A stretch of 64,000 nt of DNA from Hoplostethus atlanticus (lineage: Eukaryota; Chordata; Actinopteri; Trachichthyiformes; Trachichthyidae), in contig JAXDDX010000123.1 of NCBI GenBank assembly GCA_034670405.1, positions 1,299,501 through 1,363,500 on the forward strand, given 5' to 3'. A program made the translations under genes and the position numbers. Positions 46,299-59,302 of this stretch are shown in pieces. The number at the start of each line of letters is the position of its first letter. Within the stretch, counting starts at the first letter, position 1. The notes beneath the pieces were generated by a model. The model was not told where the DNA came from, made no database searches, and saw only the letters and a program-made list of their open reading frames with translations.

Positions 46299-48467
46299 AA
46301 TATTTTCATGCAGTGGTAACTACTGAATCCAACTGGATCCTGGCCATGAGGAGTGTTTTATAAACAGACATTATATAATGTGTTTCGTTTTACATTTTAT
46401 TTTCTTTGTTATTGTATCATAGCAATTAATTTCAATTAAAATTTCTCTCCCCTGTGGGCTTGCTAGGCAAATAGTCGTTTGAAAAATATTAATTTTCTTA
46501 GTATAGTATAAATACAATTGTAAAGAAAGATACAGCTAATTGTCTATTAATCCCATTGTAACATTGCACAACCCACACTACAAACAGTTGGTAGATTAGC
46601 TTGCAACCTCACAAACTAAAGCCGCATCCCTCCTTGATCAACCACCACAGGCTAGGCTATAGCCTCTCCATGTGCATATGCATGGAAAGGAGGATTGCAT
46701 CTAGCTAAGTGTCTAATGTGCTTTTCTTTTCAGTCAGCAGCCACAGCCTCAGCTCCAGTGGGCTATGTGCCAGGTGCTGAGAAAACCTTCCATGGGACAG
46801 GGGGTGGGCTCTGCCCCACCCTCGCTGCTGGCTGCATTTCTGAGGAAAAGCATTGGAGAGTGAGGCTGAAAACAGATTTGGTTCATGCAAACAAGTTTCT
46901 CTCATTTCACACTTCATGAACTGGTAACCTATACTGGTGGTCCATACTATAACCTGTTGGGAAATGGAATGGAATGAATTATGTTATAAGTGCATAGCTG
47001 AAAGCTGACAGACAAATGTGACTGATATGAGAGCGCCTGTTGACTCTTGCCAGAGGTAATGGAGCAGTAAATTGGCCTATCAGACATTTTTTTTTAACCC
47101 AGATCTGAATTTTACAGTATGATGAATAGTAGATCTTCGCAATTGTTGCATTCAAAAGCAATTAAAACAACTGTTGTTTATATTTTATTTATTTGTTTTT
47201 TTTCCTGACAAGGAGCTGAAATAATACAAAAAATGTTCTAATCAATAAAAATGCAGTTGGTGATTTTGTGTGTGATGTTGCGATCACATTCATATCTCAA
47301 GTGTTTGATTGCAAATTTTAGGGCCACGTATCCACTTACAAGTCCAGATGCAAAACATTTGTAGATAACATATTTCAAAAGATATACATATAGTGTTAAA
47401 GTATACACCTCCTGTGTACTGAGCTGTGTCTCGCTCGATACATGTAAGCATTTAAAAAAAAGAGAGAGAATGAGCCAAACAAAAGAGAGAAAATAAAAAA
47501 ATGTCCCAATCCAATGCATATTTTCTTTCTTTCTTTCTCAGCATTCATTTTCTAACCACTCCACCCCCCCAAAAAAAGAAAAAAAGTCAATATGTTGAAG
47601 GGAAGAAAAGCAGAAAAGTGAGAACTTCCACTTGCTTTCGCTTCAACGGGCAAGACTGGTCCAATCAGCAGGGGTATAGAACTCATTGATCATTGTGCTT
47701 TGGATAATTAGTCTATTGTAGCCCTTTCCCCTAACACAAATGTTGCACATAATAAACAATTTAATAATACTTAATGGAATAGTGTTAACATTCACTGGAT
47801 AAAGAGGTGGTGATGGCAATGTTGCCATGCCTTGACCTTGCCAGAGCTGACCAGTTAATATATTTACTACCCAACAGTTGTTTCAAAGCATCTTTTGCAC
47901 TACATTGGAATGAAACATCCTCTTGGTTTTTGAAAAATATTTTCAACCTATATTAAAGAGCAGTGGTTAAGTCAATTAAGGAATCTCGGTAACTCTTTTT
48001 AACTTAAGAGAGACAGGAGGCAATAAAAACCAAGACTGTGCCATGCATCTTCCTTTGAGCAAGCACGTACATGCACGCTCACAGAGGATGTCTCTTTGTA
48101 TTATTCTGTGATTAATCCACCGACAAACATCAGCCCAATTAATCTACAACAGTAATTAGAAAAGTGTGGCTGCTCAGTAGAGCTAAACCAAGCCAGTCAA
48201 CAGGGATGCCACTTTGGGTGACAAATCTGCCCAACAAGCCCAACCATGTTGGAAACACTGCCATGTAATTTTCCATGGACAACAACAATGAGAACTGAGG
48301 CACTGTTGTCACTCAGTGGCCAATACAACTCATCAGGAAGGACATTTGTATACACAAGAGTAGAAAAGGTAAAATATGGTTAGAAAGGAGGGATATGTGG
48401 GTATTTGCTGTCTGAACAAGCTGGTCAAATAGAACATGTTTCATGTATTATTAAACAACGTGCTTAC

Positions 48468-48596
48468 CTGGACTTGTCCTACAAACACATTGGCCTCTTC
48501 CTCTAGGACTGTCAAATTGGTGGGTATGGTGGGGTCAAAGACAGGATCATTATCATTGACATCAGTCACCACTATGTCCACAGTGGTAGTGGTCGT
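48468..48596 (-). CDS. pcdh15: pcdh15 window exon 7: end of EC6, EC6-7 linker, start of EC7
   Basis: This is 129 nt (43 codons), phase 0/0. It starts [20 protein letters not shown] with the canonical DVNDN linker (human [18 protein letters not shown]), then [17 protein letters not shown] (human NLSVVEEEANAFVGQVK). NLT is a potential N-glycosylation site at the start of EC7, also present in human as NLS. The acceptor is TTTTTCTCCAG/ACG and the donor CAG/GTAAGC. Confidence 0.97.
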
Positions 48597-51500
48597 CTGG
48601 AGAAAAAGCACAATAGAGACCAATGTTATATAATGTATTTTTTAGCATTCATTTCTGTACACAACATACCCATTTGGAAAGACCACTAAACCATAGGAAC
48701 ATAACCAGTTTTGGATAATGGTTTTGGATAATTCTGTTTGGGTGAAATGTGTAACCAACCACTAAATGAATCATTTATGTGATGAACTCTGGAAAATGAG
48801 TTTTTCTAATGCAGAAATAGTTATATTAATAGCACTAGCAAAATTACTAAATGCTTACTCAAAAAGACAACATATAATGATCTTAAAATGTGCCTTTGCA
48901 GTGGCAACTAAGGCAAACAACAAGTAATGAGAGGCCAAACAATTAAACAAAAATATATATATAAACCCTTTATACAGTATTTAAATAAATGCAAAAAAAA
49001 GACATGGCAACGAACACTGTATTGCCATCACAAGGCAACAACGGTGCTGTGTAGACAACTCATCAGCATGGACAGATTAGCAGCTATGGTGTTGTAGTGG
49101 AGCAGCAGACTGATTGTAAAGCGTGGCCAGAGACTGAGAGTTAAAAGGAGAGGGTCAGGCATTGCTTGTCTTGTTTCTTGGGGGAGCGACTGCATTCTGC
49201 GTTTCGACGCTCTGTTGGGCTGGGAGGGTGTCGTTCGCTGCTGTTTAGGGCCGCCGGTGACTATGACCGTTACGATAGAGGGTATTGTTTGTTGCAGCGC
49301 TAGGCGGGGAGGTTTGTTTGCCTCCTGTAGACAGTCAGGGCTGGGGCTTTTGTACTGATTGACCGCCGCTGCTCTCCCGCTTTGATTTTCAGCACTCGGC
49401 ACGCTGCGGTGTGCTGTAGGATCCTGCCAGAGTTCTTGTCCTGCGCCACAAGCTCAGACCCCGGGGCAGGGTCTTGCTCACCGGGCGAGTTAAGTTCATG
49501 AAACAATTTAACCCTTTAGGTTTCTTGTTTGTATAGTCTTGTCTAATTTTTGCCCTGGTGTCAAGTTTAGTGTTTAGTTTTTTTTTTTAGATAGTGTGGG
49601 GAGCTCAGGGGGGCGAGAGGGTCAGCTAGATGCTCTGGGGTGGATGGTTCTCTGTAAAGGGTTTCACCCTATCAGACTTGCATGTGCTTGTGGGTTCACA
49701 TTTGCCGTGCAGCTTGTTGCGGTTTTCTCTGTATTGGAGTGCTAGTCTCTCTAGCCCCGGCTGTAGTGGTATACACATTTGTGGTGTGGACCCAGTCCTA
49801 AAGCCTTATGTGCGGTGGTTGTGCCTCACTAGCAGAAAGCTCCCCCTGCATCTCGACAGCTCATGAGCTGCTGTGTCTATAAACTGTGGAGGTGTGCATT
49901 ATTCAAGGACTCGAGATGTACCGGACCTTACGGGTTCAGAAAAGATGGTGGGAGCTTTCTTCTACCCTGTGCGGTCCAGTCTAAAAGTAGTTTGCAATAT
50001 TTATGAGTAGGAACAATAGCTTTTCTAGAAACCAATGATGCATTGGTTAACTTGCTTATCTACATGAAAAAGCATGTGCAACCTGCCTTTTTCGACATTC
50101 ACTTAAAAATGTAAAATTTCATTGAAAGGAATTGGAGTTCTTCACTGCTGCCTCACCCTGCCAATAGTAATAAACTGATTTGGAGGGCCAGCGTGTACCA
50201 ATATACTGCTGTTAACCTTCAAACAATGACACAGTATGCATACCTTTGAAGCCCCCTTATAAATCAACATGGAAAAATAGCTGAATATGCACAATCTATA
50301 ATCCCAGTGCGAAGCGGCGCAGCTGGATGTACATAATGGTGTAAATGAGTGGGTGGGTTGTGGGAGGATGTGGCCCAAGCAAGAAAAATGCTTTCCGGAA
50401 GACAGTCGTTTGAAGTTGCCCTGGTAGATGAGGCATTCAGAGGCACACGCCATGAGGGGAAATGACCTAGTTAATGTCACCTTCAGCTCACCGTCCTTTG
50501 GGAATGCCTTCACCATTGTTGGTTTCTCTGTTCTGCCTTCAGAGACATGCGTAGTCAGTACCCATGTCGAATGCCATCACACTTGATCTCTCTTTCCCCA
50601 CTAGAACTTGAATACAAGAGGACTACATCGCTGGTGTAGTGGTGGGTTATCCTTACTTTTCATTTCATAAGAGACCTGAGACTAACTCCGCCATGACTGG
50701 ATACATTCTGCACATTCCTGAAGCCAATTAGGGTCCCCATCCTGGCGTAGGCACTCCTATCAAAGGCATACTACCCGCCGCTTCAGCAATGCTGCTCTAC
50801 GGCCATCAGTCTGATTAGTGAGCTGCTATTATTTATTTATCACAGAAAAGACACAGCTCGGTGATGTCTCCTGCTCTGTCCCCGCAGTCTTGAAGAATCG
50901 GCCAATGGAGCTTTGCCTTTCACGTGACAACCCTACTGGAGGCTATGTTGTTGGGACTGATGTGCTCTGGCTGTTAAGAATCATGTATCGCCTTGTCCGA
51001 GGGCAAGAAAATCAGGTTTATCCAGCATCCCTGGGTGAATGTTTAGCCCCTAAGCAGGTATCATCTTAGCCTGCACTGTTCAGAATACAAATTTCACACA
51101 CACAAGAAAAATGTGTTCATAGCTTCAATTACTATTGCATGATGACCTAACAATTTCGTGTGTGTAGATTTTACTATATTCAGAGGAGAAGCACCAGGAG
51201 GGAAGATGGGTTGCTTCCCTCCTCATGTCAGGTTCCCATGGTTACAGAAAATCTGTTCTAATTACATATCAGAATCTCTGGTGCCCCCCCCCCCCTCCCC
51301 CTTTCTCTCCTTTCTGTCCCCCTCCTAACCTTGTACTTATTTTGAACCGTTCCCCATTTCCAGCCTTTCTCAGTTTTTACTCTCACAAATGAGTTCCTCC
51401 TCCCTTCACCCCCAACCCCCTTGCATCCCGACCCCTCATCGTGCTCCCTTACAGTTGTGACAGCATTTCTTCCTAGCTGTAACATGTAGCCCGCAAGGGT

Positions 51501-53098
51501 CATCTAATATACTCTGGGGGAAAAGATGAAGGGAGATGAAAGGGTCTTGGTTCCTACCATCCTTCCATCAACACCAGGACAGAGAGTAGCTGCTTCTGGT
51601 TACCTCATTCTGTGAGGTCAAGCCCCCTCTTCCTGTCTCTATGGATTCACTCTTTCCTCTCTGACCCTGTCCATCTCCTCCTGCCCCTTCTCTAACTGTT
51701 ACACTGTGTTCCTACTGCACTCCTAGTGTTCTGGGGCACTCATAATACTGGGACATACCAGTGGCCTATATGTTTCTCATAGCTCTACTCAATAACACAT
51801 ACACGCACGGACACACCTAAATGCACACGCAGCAGCACTCCGCCTGCCAACAGATGAAAAGGGGCTGTAGGGTTTAATGTTTATCTGTATGCAGGTGAGA
51901 GGGGGCGCAATCAACATCACTCTTGTGACAGCTCATCAGCTAATGTTCATTACCTATTGCACACAGTATCTTTAAGAGGAAACCACATTTCACCTCCGCC
52001 CGGAACAGAGACTATACTGCGAAATTGAGACAAGCCTGATTAAATTAGGATGGTTTATATGATTATCAGCCCTCGCCGGGAGACAGACTGTCCGGCATTC
52101 ATATTCCTTTACGGTGTCCGCTGTGTTTCTCTGGACTAAAGTCCAGCGACAGCTCTGTGAACGTAAACATACAATGCTTGTGATGACATATGTGCAGCTG
52201 TTTTTTAAGATGATTTGTTCCGGGGGGGGGGGGGCTCTAAACCACTGTAAGTCATCCATGTGGATATCAAGCCAAAGCAGTGTTGCGAGGAAAATTCACT
52301 GGCAAGAGTTGACATCAGTACTTTTCTTTAGTTTGCACCATGTGGCATGCATTTCATTTGCGCTTGCTCTCCAACCCTGTGCCCACGTCAGTGAACATTG
52401 CCTATCCAAAATGGCTGAAGAATTGCTTGCTTATCATGAAATGGTGATACAGTCCAAGAAAAGCCAAAACACAGGTGTGTCTAAATAGATTTGGAGCCAA
52501 TTCTCTAATCGTGTGGCCGTTTCAAACAACACTATCTAGAATACTGCACAATACTATTGAGGTATCGTAATGCCAGACCCTTATCATAGATAAGATACCA
52601 AACATAATACATCATGGTGTTGTGGGTATTGATCTTAAAGGTCTATAAATGATGAAGCAATATTAATATATTAAAAAATGCATCTTATAACGACCAGATT
52701 TAATAGTAAAAGTGCAGTGTGCCTAGATAGCCGAGATGTTAAGTCATGCAAGTGGACTGCCCAAAACATAATAAAAGTGCTGGTTAGCATACTAATATGG
52801 GATTGCTTTAACCATTGAATATTATTCAGCAGGTAACTTCCATTACTCTCGTAATGGTATTGATTTGGCATAGCATTGTGAAACTGTGAGGCTGTGTCAC
52901 GGACTGTCCAATGGAAACACTCTTATGAGCCGTTCACACATTAATATACATTTTTGGAGATTATGGGCCCTAAAGCTTCTGCACAAAAACTACCATAATT
53001 GATATGAACTAATTGAGGCTGAATTGGTTCAAAATGTGTCAGTATTTGTGACCCTAAAGAGTCAGGCCTACAGGTTAACATAGAAAGGAATGTCTCAC
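48597..53098. other. Intron between window exons 6 and 7
   Basis: About 4.5 kb. It contains a CpG-rich unidentified block at about 49.06-49.98 kb (listed separately), a C-run at 51285-51300 and a G-run of about 13 at 52221-52233. Elsewhere nothing was recognised. Confidence 0.65.
49060..49980. repeat. Unidentified CpG-rich block, possible mobile-element fragment
   Basis: About 0.9 kb, with far more CG dinucleotides than the intron around it; examples are CGCTAGGCGGGG, GACCGCCGCTGC and GGCCGCCGGTGA. Only short open frames are present on either strand, and none resembles a known protein. I found no clear terminal repeats or target duplication. Its composition and sharp contrast with the flanks suggest an inserted element such as a retrotransposon fragment, but the class is unknown. 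Confidence 0.35.
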
Positions 53099-53192
53099 CC
53101 CCCCAATGTTGCCGTCAGAGGCTGTGACAATCAGACGGTACTCGTCAGTGGTCTCTCTGTCCAGAGGCTTGCTCAGAAGAAGAAGGCCAATC
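53099..53192 (-). CDS. pcdh15: pcdh15 window exon 6: EC6 C-terminal part
   Basis: This is 94 nt: 1 nt completing Thr, then 31 codons. IGLLLLSKPLDRETTDEYRL followed by IVTASDGNIGG corresponds to human [20 protein letters not shown] and IITASDG. DRE and ASDG are cadherin repeat motifs. The acceptor is CTCCACAG/G. The 5' splice site sits inside a run of seven G (GGGGGG/GTGAGA), but only one GT is available, which fixes the boundary. Human PCDH15 has RPDG where this exon ends NIGG. Confidence 0.94.
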
Positions 53193-56100
53193 CTGTGGAG
53201 AGGGGACAGTGAAAAAACGGTCTTATGATGCAACACGAACACTTAATCTGCACATTCATTCTTTTCTCTCTGGAGATAAGAGAGATACGAGAACTAGAAA
53301 TCTGACGCTGTCTGCCCAATATCTCCAATATCTGAGTCTACCTCATGACTGACTTCAAGGGCTTAATACTGATATCTCCGATATCATCTTATATTTATAC
53401 CATCGTATTCCTTTCATTTTCTTTTACTTCTATTTATCAAACAACAAAAGAGGCAATAAATACAGAACAAGGGATATGAGTACTGAAATCCAGCCCTTAT
53501 CTAGTGTCTCTAGCAACAAAAACTCATCGGCTGCAAATAAGCTTTTAGTTGATATCCAAGGATCTGTTGATCATTTTGTATTAAGGTGGAAGCCCGTATT
53601 TCTGAAAAAAAAAGAAAAAAACTAAATGGAAGGAAAAAATAAGCACGTCATTCTGGCATTGCCAAAATCACTTGCTAGAGAGAAGTGCAACTCATTCACT
53701 TTAATAAAACAACCTCAAAGGGGACAACACAATGATGAGGCCTTGCTTAGAAATGTTCCTGAGTGGCTTGTTTCTGTCATAATGTACATTTAGGGAGATT
53801 TGTTCCATACTTGTGTCTACTGCATCACTGACACAAGAGATGGAGATGGGAAGGCTGCAGCTCTGATTTTGTTTTACTTCCAGATTAAACAGATATGTCA
53901 AACATGGCTGTGGATATAGTTTTGGGTGGTGAGCAGGTGGGACCTTAAATGCCCCCACTCTGTCTTTTTCTTGCCGTCGCCCTGCCTCTTGCTTCCAAAG
54001 CACATACAGAACAGAAGAATCTGCGTTTTCCACCCGGTGACTGCAGCAGGCACAGCAGCCCTCCTGCTCCTTCACAAGCTATAATTTGGCACTGTGGCAA
54101 TCCAAACACAGTGTGAATGCATTCCCAAGCAGAACGTCAAATTATCTTTGTTTGCACACACACAGGCACACAAGACACGTGTGCGCGCACACACACACAC
54201 ACACATGAATACATGCACAAAACAATTTTACTGTCTTACTCGGGAGAGGCTCTGCCAGTACCAGAGACGGAAGGAAGGGCGACTGCATCTGAAGGCACTA
54301 CTAGATTAATGCCCGTCGCATTTCCCTCCTGTTCCCCTGCTCCCTCACATTTCTAATTTAAAGCTTCTATGGTCAAACAGTCCAAGCAGAGCGTAACTGC
54401 TACTTCCTTCCTGTCTCTCCGGGTCCATAGCATGCAACAATAGAGGCTCATCTCAACATCTGACAGGCAAATTGCTGCAGCCTCGATTAACACCGTCTCA
54501 TTTCTCTAAGCACTCGCTCTGAGTTATGGCCAGCACGTTGTTTTTCATCCTATCCACCAGTTGAGCTGTGGTTCAGGAGGGCAAATGCTGCTTTCCAACA
54601 AACACCATAAACATGCAGAGCACCATCCGTCACAGCCAAGCTGCTATACTCATGTTTATTTATTCTAAAGCATGAGGGCTGAAGAAAAGCCCTGCCTGTG
54701 CTCAATGAAACTAGAGGTACAGGGAGCAATAGATGCGAATATGATGACGACAGTAAGGGGTGATGATAATGATGTTGATAATGATGATAACTATAATGAT
54801 GGTGATGGTGATAATGACAACGATTACAATGATCTATGCCTCTTAGCCTGCCAGGGGAGTTTGTCCCTAGCTAGAGCGGGGGAGGGGGGGGGGGCTGAAC
54901 TGTACTTGAAGCTGAAAGTCTGAAAGGTTCACTGATCATTTATGATAGCAGCCTGCCTTCTCTCACCAGACACCAGAATGGGAAAGATGTTGTCAGACAG
55001 ATAGGATGTTGTTAACAACACAGTCTAGAGTGAGAAGGTCGAGGGTTAGAGGCTGTCCATCCAAAGATTATGTTTGATGACAAGGCTCGCTAACATTTCA
55101 GATCACGTCTGTACGCTGAATTGGAAATTGTCTCGGACTTTATTTCCAGTTGGCATGGGTGTTTTATCTGAGTTATCTGTTATCTGAGTTCAGATCATTA
55201 GTGTATGCCATCTGTGTAGTGTCTAGCGGCTGATGTAGGGCCCTGAGTCATTTATACAGTGGTGTGTCCTCCTCGCAACTAGAATGGTGAGTGAATCCGA
55301 AGCACTTCCACCTCCCTCTGGGGAACCTGCCCCATTTAGAGGGAGTTATAGACTAGAGAGCCCATTATTCATATTAGCTGGATCGAACCGGCCCCCATAT
55401 GTGGCCTGAATCTGAACATGCACCAGTGGAAAAACTCCTCACTGCATCACGTTGGAGTTCTGGCGGTTTGAAAAATGAGAGTGTTAAGAGGGGGCTCAGT
55501 ATATCGCACACTCATCAAGCATATATTGCCAGCTAATTATCCTTTGATTCATCATGCGCTATATCAGCACCTGCTTGAAGTTATTACACCGCTAGGCTGC
55601 TGAGAGCTTGTGATATGATTGTAATGTTTCCGCCCCGTAGAGGACGTACTGGAGCAGTGCGTGTGCATTTGTTTCAGCAAGACTTCTGTCATATCTGGTT
55701 TGAGAGATTACAGCGGCAACAACAACAGCTGTCTCCCATCATTTTGATAGCGTCACAATGGTTTTTTTTTTCTCTTACTGTTGCCACCGTGAAACCAGAA
55801 AGTAATCATCCCTCCATAAAACAAACCATTTCAACACTGTGGAGCAGATTAAGAGTAAACAAAGGCCGGGATACAATACTGCAATACAGTTTGTCCTTGC
55901 ATAGCTGGGAGACTGAGGATGCGGACGAAAGAGGCTTTAATCAATTAGTGAGAAACGTGTCTGGCAGGGCCCAACATTTTCAGTCTCCCCACGTCTCTTC
56001 AGTCGCCATGCCTTCTTCCTTCCATATTTACTTGCTTATTTAAGGGACAGTAAAAAGCACTGGCCACTAAAATATTTTATGCCTTTTCCCTGCGCCACAC

Positions 56101-56706
56101 CATCAGACTCTCACGTCCCTGCTCCTCCCGTTCCTTCTTCTCCACCACCATCCCTCGCTCTGACAGTCTGTATCTTCAGTGAGAGGCTGATCATGACTTC
56201 CATCCTATTTCTAAGTGCCTCCCCCTCTTCCTTCTGCCTCTCGTTGCCTCCTCTCCCATCTCTCTTCCCTGATTTTCATCCACTGGTCCATGTCCAGAAC
56301 AGTGGACAGCGTGTCTCTAGCCTTAGCACTTGAGAGAACAACATGACACGCAGAAGCTCATCAAAGACTATAATGGTCAAGTTATCCTTTTGTTGGAGTC
56401 CCTTAGATCAGATGGACCACAGAGCCTTTGATGAGTCAGCCACTGTATGCAACAGATAAACCCTCTTGGACTCTCAAGCAGATGTGCGTGTTTGAAGAGT
56501 GCCCTTGTAGTAATATAAAAGTTTGTGAGCTCAGGGGCTTGTTAAGTTAATTGGACCTCAAACTAGAAAAGCATTCTCCCATTCTTATTATTTTTATTTA
56601 AAGACTATTCTATCAAAGGAACATCCATCCCTCCATCTCTAATAAGTTGTGGCAACATAGATCTACCTTGTAGGGCAGTCTGTTCTTGAAAAATAGATGA
56701 GCTTAC
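53193..56706. other. Intron between window exons 5 and 6
   Basis: About 3.5 kb. It holds (CA)n at 54188-54206, a GAT/GATAAT-rich tract at 54740-54833, a short G-run near 54880-54893, and C/T-rich sequence at 56090-56280. No mobile element or second gene was recognised. Confidence 0.65.
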
Positions 56707-56786
56707 GTTTCAGAGAGGTTGAAGGTCTGCTGGGAATCCCCACTCTCAATGCGGTACGTGATTGGGTCGTTCTCTCTGTCTGTTGC
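56707..56786 (-). CDS. pcdh15: pcdh15 window exon 5: EC6 middle
   Basis: A short exon of 80 nt: 26 codons plus AC, which completes a Thr codon with the next exon. It reads ATDRENDPITYRIESGDSQQ then TFNLSE, against human [26 protein letters not shown]. The DxDxGxNG calcium motif of typical repeats is replaced by DREND, as in mammals (DREGD). NLS is a potential glycosylation site. The acceptor is TTTCCCCAG/GCA and the donor GAAAC/GTAAGC. Confidence 0.96.
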
Positions 56787-58002
56787 CTGGGGAAACAAAG
56801 GATGAGCTTGAAGGTCACATACCGTTATAGCTGAAGGCGAAGAGATCTGAGCATTGAGCAACAAAGATGTTGGACTGGCCTGAAGGTGAGCATATGCTGG
56901 TGAGTGATGACAGAAAAGGAGAAAATGCATTGATGGGAACACTACAGCTACAATATACAGTATTCAGGGGTTAAAGCAAAAAAAATCTCATTACTGAAAC
57001 TTTTTGTTGGGCCAGGTTAAAATAGCCATGACCATTAGGGTTTTATAGACAGAACATCGGTATGCACATGTATTGCAGATCTGACCAATTTAAGTCCACT
57101 TTTCAATCTTTTAAATAAAATAGAGCTTAACTTTACCAGCCACATCATCTAGCCAGAACCAAATCAAAGTTAGAGGCAAGGAGGAAGAAATTACAGGTAA
57201 AATGTAATAAACAATGCAACTTAGACCCTCATGTGGGAAGAGTAGTTTACAGTTTAATTTGTAGGACAATCAGCTGTTAAACCAGACAAATCAATCAGTC
57301 AATCAATCAATCAATCATGGTAGTAACTTTCTAGTGGTGTTGGGAGATATTTACGTTTCTTATGATGTGGTACAAAAGAAAGCATTTTTTTGTTTCTCTT
57401 CCCCTCCAAAGTGATGTTGACTTCAATATAAAACGCACCAGCCAGTCAAATAACAAGTAATAGGATCAGTTATCAGTGGTTTCCACAAGCACGTTGAGTT
57501 CAGTCTTTTACATTATGAGCTTTGCTGTTAAGCATAAGACGTGTCTACAATAGGTATTAGGTAGATCAATAGGAAGTAAACTATAGTAGATAAATGAAAG
57601 CTATCTCAGAAGACCTGAGTTACAAATGGAAACACAATATGGAACAATTAAAGAAAAAGCTGACTGTGTTGGAACTCTGATTTAATTTCAATATATCATA
57701 GCCAGTTGTGGCTTACGCATTACTGAATCATCCTAGCCAGTTGTCAGCACATGTGTGTGTTGAGTCCCATCAAACTGAGTAGCAGCAATAATGTTCGCTT
57801 CATATCCGAGCACCGGACAGTTTTCCACATCTGAAAACTATGAAGTGTCAAGTTACTGTCTAACACACACACAGTTACAAACACACAGAGAAGATTGGAG
57901 CATTCTGTAGAGTTAAGAATATTACTTTGTTTTAATAAAGGGAGTCGTCATATTGGATGAGATACAACATGAGCAAAGCTACTGTGTGTGTGTGTGTCTC
58001 AC
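56787..58002. other. Intron between window exons 4 and 5
   Basis: About 1.2 kb. It contains (AATC)n near 57293-57316 and a short (TG)n at 57983-57997 touching the exon 4 donor. No element was recognised. Confidence 0.7.
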
Positions 58003-58135
58003 CTGAAGATTGACCAGGATAGCTCCCAACCTCATGGCCTCGCTGACTTCCACATTGTAGGTGAGGAGGGGGAAGCGTGGGGGGCTCTGGTTGTTTGGTG
58101 GCAGCACCTCAATGTACACTGTAGTGATGGAGCTC
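58003..58135 (-). CDS. pcdh15: pcdh15 window exon 4: end of EC5, atypical EC5-6 linker, start of EC6
   Basis: The 133-nt exon starts with 1 nt that completes the split Arg codon, then 44 codons. [20 protein letters not shown] aligns with human [20 protein letters not shown]. The linker lacks the usual DxNDN motif, having LPPNNQSPP instead, a known peculiarity of PCDH15 EC5-6. EC6 begins [19 protein letters not shown]. The donor CAG/GTGAGA is followed at once by a (CA)n run, so the microsatellite starts about 6 nt into the intron. Confidence 0.96.
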
Positions 58136-59302
58136 CTGGCAGAAACAAAAGCACACATCAATCCACTGACTCCCCAAATGGTTTGCTCCCCGAGAAGTTG
58201 TTGAGTCTCAGTATTAAACTTGCTTGCCTACAGCAAATATATCTATGATGTACAACTCCTTCTGGAGAATGTCTAGCCTCTAAGCTTTCTTGTGTGGCGT
58301 TTGACACTGACATCAGTCAGTGAAACTAACAGGTTCTGTTTCTTTTTCTTCAACTGGACAATGGTGCAGTTGATGGAGCAGACATAGCACACATGAAAAC
58401 AGAACTGTGATGGTTATTCATTCATCCATCCCCGTGTCATGAAAGATTTTTAGCCTACTATAAAGGTGCCCATGAAAAAAGGTGCGCATGAAAAAAATGT
58501 TTGACTTTCACGGAAATGTTTTGATCATGGTAAAAAGCTGATAAATATGCAATATATGACCCTTTTGGACAATAGATAACATCTTGTTCTAGACTGTCTC
58601 CAAGGACTTTTCAACCTGCAGCCTGCAATGCTTTTATTTTGAGCCGCAGAAATGTGCCTTTGCTTGCTGTTTTTGGCAGGGTCAATTGATATGTATTTGC
58701 ACGGTGAAACCCAGTCATGGGGAACTATCTCATGTAATGCCTTTTCCACCCACAACTAAAAAAATGCTTGACAGTTTGAGCTGGAGTCTAAAGTTATTTA
58801 CTTTTGCAGAATATAAAAAAAAAAACTTTGCTTCATCAACACATGCCAAAGAGGTAGCGATGTATCAAAAAAAAAAATAGAAGACAGAAAACAATGTCTG
58901 CAATGTTATACTGAACAAGACCATCTGTTGTTTGAGTCACAACAGCTTGTTTCAAGGCTTAGGAATGCTTTTCTCCATTATTCAGCCCAAAGAGGGCTTT
59001 CCATTTAGCAGTTAATTAGTGAATCACTATGAACACACATTCAATTAAATAACACATGGAAAACAAGGCACTAGTGATAGGACATACAGCCAAATGGAAA
59101 ACTGACTGGATATTGTAAAAGACTGATTGTATAATAAAGAAAAACATGGGAACATATCTCTACTTTAAAAAGTATACAACTTCACATCACTTCAGACAAA
59201 TGAATGAATCATTTATTGCTATTGATGAAAATATCCAAAGGAAATTGATAATATGCAAAAAAAAAAAAGACAAGAAGAAACATAGCACAGAAAGTAAGCT
59301 AC
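58136..59302. other. Intron between window exons 3 and 4
   Basis: About 1.2 kb, AT-rich, with several A-runs of 8 to 12 at 58800-58880 and near 59259. No mobile element or gene was recognised. Confidence 0.7.

Larger units (their letters stand above)
43340..48467. other. Intron between window exons 7 and 8
   Basis: About 5.1 kb. It contains an inverted copy of the fish ATTTAGCAGACGC repeat at 43900-43953, (GA)n at 44609-44656, a tRNA-like sequence near 44.93-45.0 kb of low certainty, a 53-nt hairpin at 46246-46298 and short TTTC runs at 47520-47540. No second gene was seen. Confidence 0.65.

Noticed and set aside
49028-49506. Overlapping minus-strand frames in the CpG-rich block.
   Set aside because: No homology, two frames of equal merit, and composition explains their openness.
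54672-54923. Acidic Asp-rich frame.
   Set aside because: It comes from a GAT/GATAAT simple-sequence tract and has no homology.
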